This document shows, piece by piece, positions 21,993 to 25,512 of a stretch of 25,512 nt of DNA; position 1 is the first letter of the stretch; each line of letters opens with the position of its first letter. This stretch comes from an uncultured Oscillospiraceae bacterium (GTDB taxonomy: Bacteria; Bacillota; Clostridia; Oscillospirales; Oscillospiraceae). The DNA lies in assembly GCA_934589705.1 (NCBI GenBank), contig CAKTOH010000021.1, positions 1 to 25,512 of the forward strand, read 5' to 3'. A model generated the notes under the pieces. The model searched no databases. It was not told where the DNA came from and saw only the letters and a list, made by a program, of their open reading frames with translations. A program made the translations under genes and the position numbers.

Positions 21993-22021
21993 TTGTCTCC
22001 GCCGGGAACCTGTGGTATAGT
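21993..22021 (+). promoter_or_regulatory. Promoter of the beta-CASP gene
   Basis: TTGTCT (21993-21998), a 17-base spacer and TATAGT (22016-22021) with TG at the extended -10. It begins only 3 bases after the stop of the upstream gene. Confidence 0.6.
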
Positions 22022-22059
22022 GAAAGTAAGACTCACGGCATATTTTCGGAGGTGAATGT

Positions 22060-23667
22060 ATGAAAATTCAATTCATCGGCGCCGCCCATGAAGTCACCGG
22101 CAGCTGCACCCTGCTGGAGGTGGGAGGCCGGTTCTATCTGGTGGACTGCGGTATGGAGCAGGGGGCGGATATTTTCGAGAATGTGCCCCTGCCGGTGAAC
22201 CCGGGGCAGATTGAGGCGGTGTTCCTGACCCATGCCCATATCGACCACTCGGGTATGCTGCCCAAGCTGTGCAAGGACGGCTTCTCCGGGGCCATCTACG
22301 CCACCGAGGCCACCTGTGACCTGTGCCGGATCATGCTGCTGGACAGCGCCAACATCCAGCAGTCCGAGGCGCAGTGGCAGAGCCGGAAGGCGGAACGGGC
22401 AGGTCAGCCCCCGGTGGAGCCGATCTATGACGTGAACGACGCCCAGGCCGCCATTCGGCTGCTGCGGCCCTGCCAGTACGAGGAGATTCTTCAGGTGGCC
22501 GAGGGCATCGTCCTCCGGATGAACGACGCGGGACATCTGCTGGGCTCCGCTTCCATTGAGCTGTGGCTGACCGAGGGCAAGGAAACCCGGAAAATCGTTT
22601 TCAGCGGCGATGTGGGCAACACCAATCAGCCCATTATCAACGACCCCAAGCCCATTGCGGAAACGGAATACCTGGTGATCGAGTCCACCTACGGCGACCG
22701 GCTCCATGAAAAGGACACGGCAGATCCGGTCGTGGAATTGGCCGGCTATATCCAGAAGGCTCTGGATCAGGGGGGCAACCTGGTGATTCCCTCCTTCGCG
22801 GTGGGCAGAACCCAGGAAATGCTGTATGCCATCCGGGAGATCAAGCAGCGGGGTTTGATCCACGGCCACGACCGGTTCCCGGTATATGTGGATTCCCCTC
22901 TGGCAGTGGAGGCCACGGGAATTTTCCTTCAGTGCAGCCAGACGAACTTTGACGAGAAGACCCTGGCTCTGGTTCGTCAGGGCATCAACCCCATCTGGTT
23001 TGACGGCGTGACCCTGTCCGTCAGTGCCGATGAATCCAAGGCCATCAACTTTGATAACCGGCCAAAGGTGATTCTGTCCGCCAGCGGTATGTGCGAGGCC
23101 GGCCGGATCCGGCATCATCTGAAGCACAATCTGTGGCGCGGGGACTGCATCGTTCTCTTTGTCGGCTACCAGGCCGAGGGGTCTCTGGGTCGGAAACTCC
23201 AGAACGGAGCCAAAAGCGTCCGGCTCTTCGGCGAGGAAATCGCGGTGAACGCGGAAATCGCCACGCTTCATGGCACCTCCGGCCATGCCGACCGGGACGG
23301 ACTGCTCCGCTGGCTGGCAGGCTTTACGGAAAAGCCCAAGCTGGTATTTGTGAACCACGGCGACGAAACAAGCTGCGAGGCCTTCCGGGACACCCTGAAA
23401 AAGCTGGGCTACCGGGCAGAGGCTCCCTACAGCGGCACGGAATTTGACCTGCTCACCGGCAAGAGCGTGACCCTGACCCAGGGGGTGCGAATCAACCGGG
23501 CGGCTATCTTCAAGGGCAGCCAGCGGGCAAAGCAGGTCTACGAGGATCTGCTGGCCGCGGCGGAGGCACTGCTTGCCCTGGTACATACCCGCAAGGGCTG
23601 CACCAACAAGGACAATGCCAAGCTGGCCTCTCAGATCCGGGCGTTGACGGAGAAGTGGAAGAAATAG
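22060..23667 (+). CDS. Metallo-beta-lactamase/beta-CASP RNA-processing family protein
   Basis: This 535-residue protein has the CPSF73-like exonuclease layout. The N-terminal metallo-beta-lactamase part has IGAAHEVTGSC, FLTHAHIDHSG (H58, H60, D62, H63 binding two zinc ions), AGHLLGSASIEL and FSGDVGN. The beta-CASP insert has ESTYGDRLHE, PSFAVGRTQEMLY, SASGMCEAGRIRHHL and HGTSGHADR with FVNHGD. An RNA-metabolising (RMMBL) segment follows. The last 50 residues, basic and helical, extend beyond the usual 450-residue core. Such bacterial YSH1-type proteins are predicted RNases. The RNA target is unknown. GGAGGTG lies ahead of the ATG and the protein is cytoplasmic. Confidence 0.9.
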   Translation: MKIQFIGAAHEVTGSCTLLEVGGRFYLVDCGMEQGADIFENVPLPVNPGQIEAVFLTHAHIDHSGMLPKLCKDGFSGAIYATEATCDLCRIMLLDSANIQQSEAQWQSRKAERAGQPPVEPIYDVNDAQAAIRLLRPCQYEEILQVAEGIVLRMNDAGHLLGSASIELWLTEGKETRKIVFSGDVGNTNQPIINDPKPIAETEYLVIESTYGDRLHEKDTADPVVELAGYIQKALDQGGNLVIPSFAVGRTQEMLYAIREIKQRGLIHGHDRFPVYVDSPLAVEATGIFLQCSQTNFDEKTLALVRQGINPIWFDGVTLSVSADESKAINFDNRPKVILSASGMCEAGRIRHHLKHNLWRGDCIVLFVGYQAEGSLGRKLQNGAKSVRLFGEEIAVNAEIATLHGTSGHADRDGLLRWLAGFTEKPKLVFVNHGDETSCEAFRDTLKKLGYRAEAPYSGTEFDLLTGKSVTLTQGVRINRAAIFKGSQRAKQVYEDLLAAAEALLALVHTRKGCTNKDNAKLASQIRALTEKWKK

Positions 23668-23720
23668 GGAAAAACCGTGGCAATCTCCCGGATATCCCAA
23701 ATCCCTCAATAGAATCAGTA

Positions 23721-23740
23721 GGGGCGGCCATTGGCCGCCC
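23721..23740. repeat. GC palindrome family D, copy 2
   Basis: GGGGCGGCCATTGGCCGCCC, one base different from the reverse complement of the palindrome at 20371-20390. It lies 54 bases after the beta-CASP stop, where no other terminator was seen. Bases 23741-23827 hold only short hairpin pieces such as GGCTCCCCTTGCTGACCAAG. Confidence 0.65.
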
Positions 23741-23827
23741 GAGGCTCCCCTTGCTGACCAAGGGTGGTGCTCCGCGCAGCGAATCAAAATTGAAATGATT
23801 GCCAGTGGCAATCATACCATAATTTAT

Positions 23828-24013
23828 GCTGTCATGGCCGTCTCCCGCAAGGCCATGACTGAGGGGATCAGAACTCCGCCTTTCTGAGCACTTCCGATAA
23901 AGCACGGTTTGACAATCCCTCAGTCAAAAATCAAAGATTTTTGCCAGCTCCCTTTACACAAGGGAGCCGGGGGTGCTCCCGCACCAGTGCGTCTTTCGAT
24001 GCTTCCCGGAAGA
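23828..24013 (-). repeat. Dispersed repeat family A, copy 3 (inverted)
   Basis: Read on the minus strand it contains the block GACGCACTGGTGCGGGAGCA, a small hairpin, CTGGCAAAAATCTTTGATTT, GACTGAGGGATTGTCAAA, TTCTGATCCCCTCAGTCA and CTTGCGGGAGACGG. It is the most complete copy. Copies 1 and 2 match it in part. Confidence 0.75.
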
Positions 24014-24020
24014 ACCGGGT

Positions 24021-24060
24021 GATTGCGAACCAGTGACATCGGTCACTGGTTCGCAATGTC
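24021..24060. repeat. Palindromic repeat family B, solo arm copy 4
   Basis: ATTGCGAACCAGTGAC (24022-24037) and GTCACTGGTTCGCAAT (24042-24057) form a perfect 16-bp inverted repeat, equal to the inner arm of the full family B elements. It directly abuts family A copy 3. Confidence 0.8.
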
Positions 24061-24072
24061 ACTGTGTTCCGA

Positions 24073-24108
24073 TAAAAAACGACGTGGCCTTCCGGTCACG
24101 TCGTTTTT
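24073..24108. terminator. Terminator after the flavin reductase gene (duplicate 1)
   Basis: AAAAACGACGTG and CACGTCGTTTTT form a 12-bp stem extended by GCC/GGT. T-runs on both strands make it bidirectional. It lies 8 bases after the minus-strand flavin reductase stop. The same 36 bases occur at 25187-25222. Confidence 0.88.
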
Positions 24109-24116
24109 GCGTAATC

Positions 24117-24689
24117 TTATTTCTTCATCAGCGGCGCGCCGGTGTGCCAGGCCTGACCCACCTTCTGGCCGATGGCGTAGTAGCCGCTGCGGAACTGGTC
24201 AAAGACAAAGGCGTTCAGCTTGGTGGGATCCACCTTGCCCTTTTCGTCCAGCACAGTTTCGTCCACAAGAACCCCCACGATCTCACCGAGGACGTGGTGG
24301 CCGTAAACTTCCTCCCTGTCCTCCACGACCCTGCATTCCAGGGTCAGGGGGAACTCCTGGACAATGGGAGCGTCCACCTTTTCGCTCCTGACGGCGGTCA
24401 GTCCGCTCCGGGCGAACTTGTCCGGCATTTTGTTGCCGCTGGCAATGCCGAAGAAGTCGGCGGCCTCTATGTGGGGAATGTCCGCAACGCTCAGGGTGAA
24501 AGCACCCCGCTTTTTGATATTTTCTGAGGTTTTATGGTCTGCGCTGATGTTGAGAGAAACCATATTTTCGGCGCAGATGCCGCCCCAGGCCATATTCATC
24601 ACATCCACCACATCGCCGTCGCCATAGGTGGCGATCATCAGCACCGGCATAGGGAACAGATAGGGATTGACACCCAGTTCTTTTTTCAT
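24117..24689 (-). CDS. Flavin reductase-like (FMN-binding split barrel) protein
   Basis: The 190-residue product starts at the ATG with GGAGG 9 bases upstream. PMPVLMIATYGDGDVVDVMNMAWGG near the start, then MVSLNISADHKTSENIKKRGAFTLSV and EAADFFGIASGNKMPDKFARSG, match the flavin reductase-like/DIM6-NTAB family that binds FMN in a split barrel. Such proteins in anaerobes serve in flavin or oxygen/quinone reduction. A later segment, YGHHVLGEIVGVLVDE, completes the barrel. It is divergently transcribed from a HxlR-type regulator gene, which probably controls it, a pairing common for redox-stress genes. Confidence 0.88.
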   Translation of the reverse strand: MKKELGVNPYLFPMPVLMIATYGDGDVVDVMNMAWGGICAENMVSLNISADHKTSENIKKRGAFTLSVADIPHIEAADFFGIASGNKMPDKFARSGLTAVRSEKVDAPIVQEFPLTLECRVVEDREEVYGHHVLGEIVGVLVDETVLDEKGKVDPTKLNAFVFDQFRSGYYAIGQKVGQAWHTGAPLMKK

Positions 24690-24717
24690 AAATAACAACC
24701 TCCGTTTCGGTTTGGGA

Positions 24718-24746
24718 TTGACTTTACTCGGTCATCCTGCTATCAT
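24718..24746 (+). promoter_or_regulatory. Candidate promoter of the HxlR-type gene
   Basis: TTGACT (24718-24723), a 17-base spacer and TATCAT (24741-24746), giving a leader of about 65 bases. No equally good promoter was seen for the leftward flavin reductase gene: a TTGACA (24782-24777) exists on its strand but no -10 lies at 17 bases. Confidence 0.45.
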
Positions 24747-24770
24747 AATAGCATACATCGGAGAAAATAC

Positions 24771-24799
24771 AAGTACTGTCAATTAAGATAGGTACTATC
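24771..24799. promoter_or_regulatory. Paired GTACT boxes, candidate HxlR operator
   Basis: AAGTACTGTC (24771-24780) and AGGTACTATC (24790-24799) are direct repeats 19 bases apart in the divergent promoter region. They flank the leftward TTGACA. Spacing of about two helical turns suits a dimeric winged-helix repressor. Confidence 0.4.
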
Positions 24800-24818
24800 T
24801 AAAAAGGAAGTGTAAAAC

Positions 24819-25163
24819 GTGGGCTGTATGGAAAGTGTCATTCGAAACGCAAGCTTTGCCGATACCGGCTTTAGCTACACCATGTCGCTAATCAACGGCA
24901 AGCATAAAATGGTGATTCTATATTGCCTGATGGAGTTTGCGCCAGTGCGGTTCAACGAGATGAAACGGTACCTGGGCACGATTACGGACAAAACGCTCAG
25001 CAGCAATCTCAAAGAGCTGGAGGCTGACCGGCTGATTGTGAGAAAAGAGTTCCCGCAGATTCCGCCGCGAGTGGAATATTCCTTGACTGAGCGGGGAAAG
25101 TCGCTGATGAAGGTTCTTGACCAGCTGTGCATCTGGGGAGAGGAAAACCGCCTGACAGACTGA
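24819..25163 (+). CDS. HxlR-family winged helix regulator
   Basis: A 114-residue HxlR-type protein: GFSYTMSLINGKHKMVILYCLMEF (dimer helix and first helix), PVRFNEMKRYLGTITDKTLSSNLKELEADRLIVRKEF (helix-turn-helix), PPRVEYSLTERGKSLMKVLD (wing and C-terminal helix). AAGGAAG at 24804-24810 is 8 bases before the GTG at 24819. An ATG at 24828 is 17 bases away and less likely. Cys3 near the N-terminus is where redox-sensing HxlR/YodB-type members carry their reactive cysteine. It probably controls the divergent flavin reductase gene and itself in response to electrophiles or oxidants (inference). Confidence 0.88.
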   Translation: MGCMESVIRNASFADTGFSYTMSLINGKHKMVILYCLMEFAPVRFNEMKRYLGTITDKTLSSNLKELEADRLIVRKEFPQIPPRVEYSLTERGKSLMKVLDQLCIWGEENRLTD

Positions 25164-25186
25164 CCGGTGCTTCACGGAATCCATAG

Positions 25187-25222
25187 TAAAAAACGACGTG
25201 GCCTTCCGGTCACGTCGTTTTT
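25187..25222. terminator. Bidirectional terminator (duplicate 2)
   Basis: Identical over 36 bases to 24073-24108. It lies between the convergent HxlR-type gene and the pyrophosphate-phosphofructokinase gene and can end transcription from both. Confidence 0.88.
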
Positions 25223-25237
25223 GGCAAATATAGAAGC

Positions 25238-25512
25238 TTAGGCCTTTTCCAGAGCCAGGGTTCTGGTGGTCAGGTCGCAGACCTCGGCAGGTCCAAAGTA
25301 CTGGATGGCACCGGGGTAGGTGAAGCAGGTTTCCACAGCCCACTGGTCTCTGTGCTCGGCAAAGTAGGTGAAGGGCTTGCCGTCCAGCTCTACCAGAGCC
25401 TTGCGGATGACGGGCTTGTCCTGACCGTTTCTGCGCTCCATGTTCATCATCTTGGTGATGGGCATACCGCCTGCCACCCACTCCTCGGCGGGCTTGGACA
25501 GGTTGGAGACCT
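25238..25512 (-). CDS. Probable PPi-dependent phosphofructokinase, C-terminal part
   Basis: Only the last 91 codons or so are in the window. The gene continues past the right edge. The visible end has MPITKMMNMERRNGQDKPVI, ALVELDGKPFTYFAEHRDQW and TYPGAIQYFGPAEVCDLTTRTLALEKA. The C-terminal PG-IQYFGP-EVCD-TLALE pattern is typical of long pyrophosphate--fructose-6-phosphate 1-phosphotransferases of anaerobes, which use PPi instead of ATP in glycolysis. Identification rests on this tail alone. The stop is 15 bases before the identical terminator. Confidence 0.72.
   Translation of the reverse strand, partial: VSNLSKPAEEWVAGGMPITKMMNMERRNGQDKPVIRKALVELDGKPFTYFAEHRDQWAVETCFTYPGAIQYFGPAEVCDLTTRTLALEKA

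Noticed and set aside
1..25512. CRISPR arrays, tRNA, rRNA, prophage genes
   Set aside because: No regularly spaced direct repeats, no tRNA cloverleaf or CCA end, no rRNA sequence, and no phage structural or integrase genes were seen.

Overview
The window looks like chromosomal DNA of an anaerobic gut-type Clostridia, most likely an Oscillospiraceae relative. The evidence is the moderately high GC content, GGAGG-type ribosome binding sites, sigma-A promoters with 17-base spacers, a three-subunit [FeFe] hydrogenase, a Firmicutes-type rplU-prp-rpmA cluster whose L27 carries a cleavable N-terminal extension, and dispersed palindromic repeats of the kind common in that family. The family assignment is inference, since no rRNA is present.

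Left part (1-5330). Bases 1-540 are non-coding and packed with repeats, including a 163-bp element with 20-bp terminal inverted repeats. A MarR regulator and a TauE/SafE exporter form an operon under a near-consensus promoter with a perfect palindrome over the start site. A 31-codon holin-like peptide follows, faced by a convergent antisense promoter, which suggests a type I toxin-antitoxin locus. A DtxR/MntR-type repressor has two 18-bp boxes (GGTTAGC-N4-GCTAACC) in its own promoter and leader. A third box sits on a leftward promoter near 521-575 whose target gene is not visible. A MoxR AAA+ ATPase and a CoxE-like VWA protein form the next operon, followed by a densely structured intergenic element and a terminator.

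Middle (5399-14484). On the minus strand lie a secreted PHP-domain protein and a membrane-anchored leucine-rich-repeat protein. Divergent from them is hydCBA, encoding an NAD(H)-linked, probably electron-bifurcating [FeFe] hydrogenase that would couple NADH and ferredoxin oxidation to H2.

Right part (14485-25512). Repeat clusters surround an orphan unknown gene. On the minus strand follow a sodium:neurotransmitter-symporter family transporter with its AraC-type regulator, then obgE, then rplU-prp-rpmA. On the plus strand are a NusG-II domain membrane protein and a beta-CASP metallo-beta-lactamase RNase-like protein. The window closes with a divergent flavin-reductase/HxlR pair flanked by two identical 36-bp terminators, and the 3' end of a probable PPi-dependent phosphofructokinase gene.

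The most interesting items are the small toxin/antisense locus, the DtxR-box set with an apparently disconnected leftward promoter, the interleaved hairpin element at 5133-5287, the altered PHP metal site with a sorting motif lacking an anchor, and the nested and duplicated repeats.
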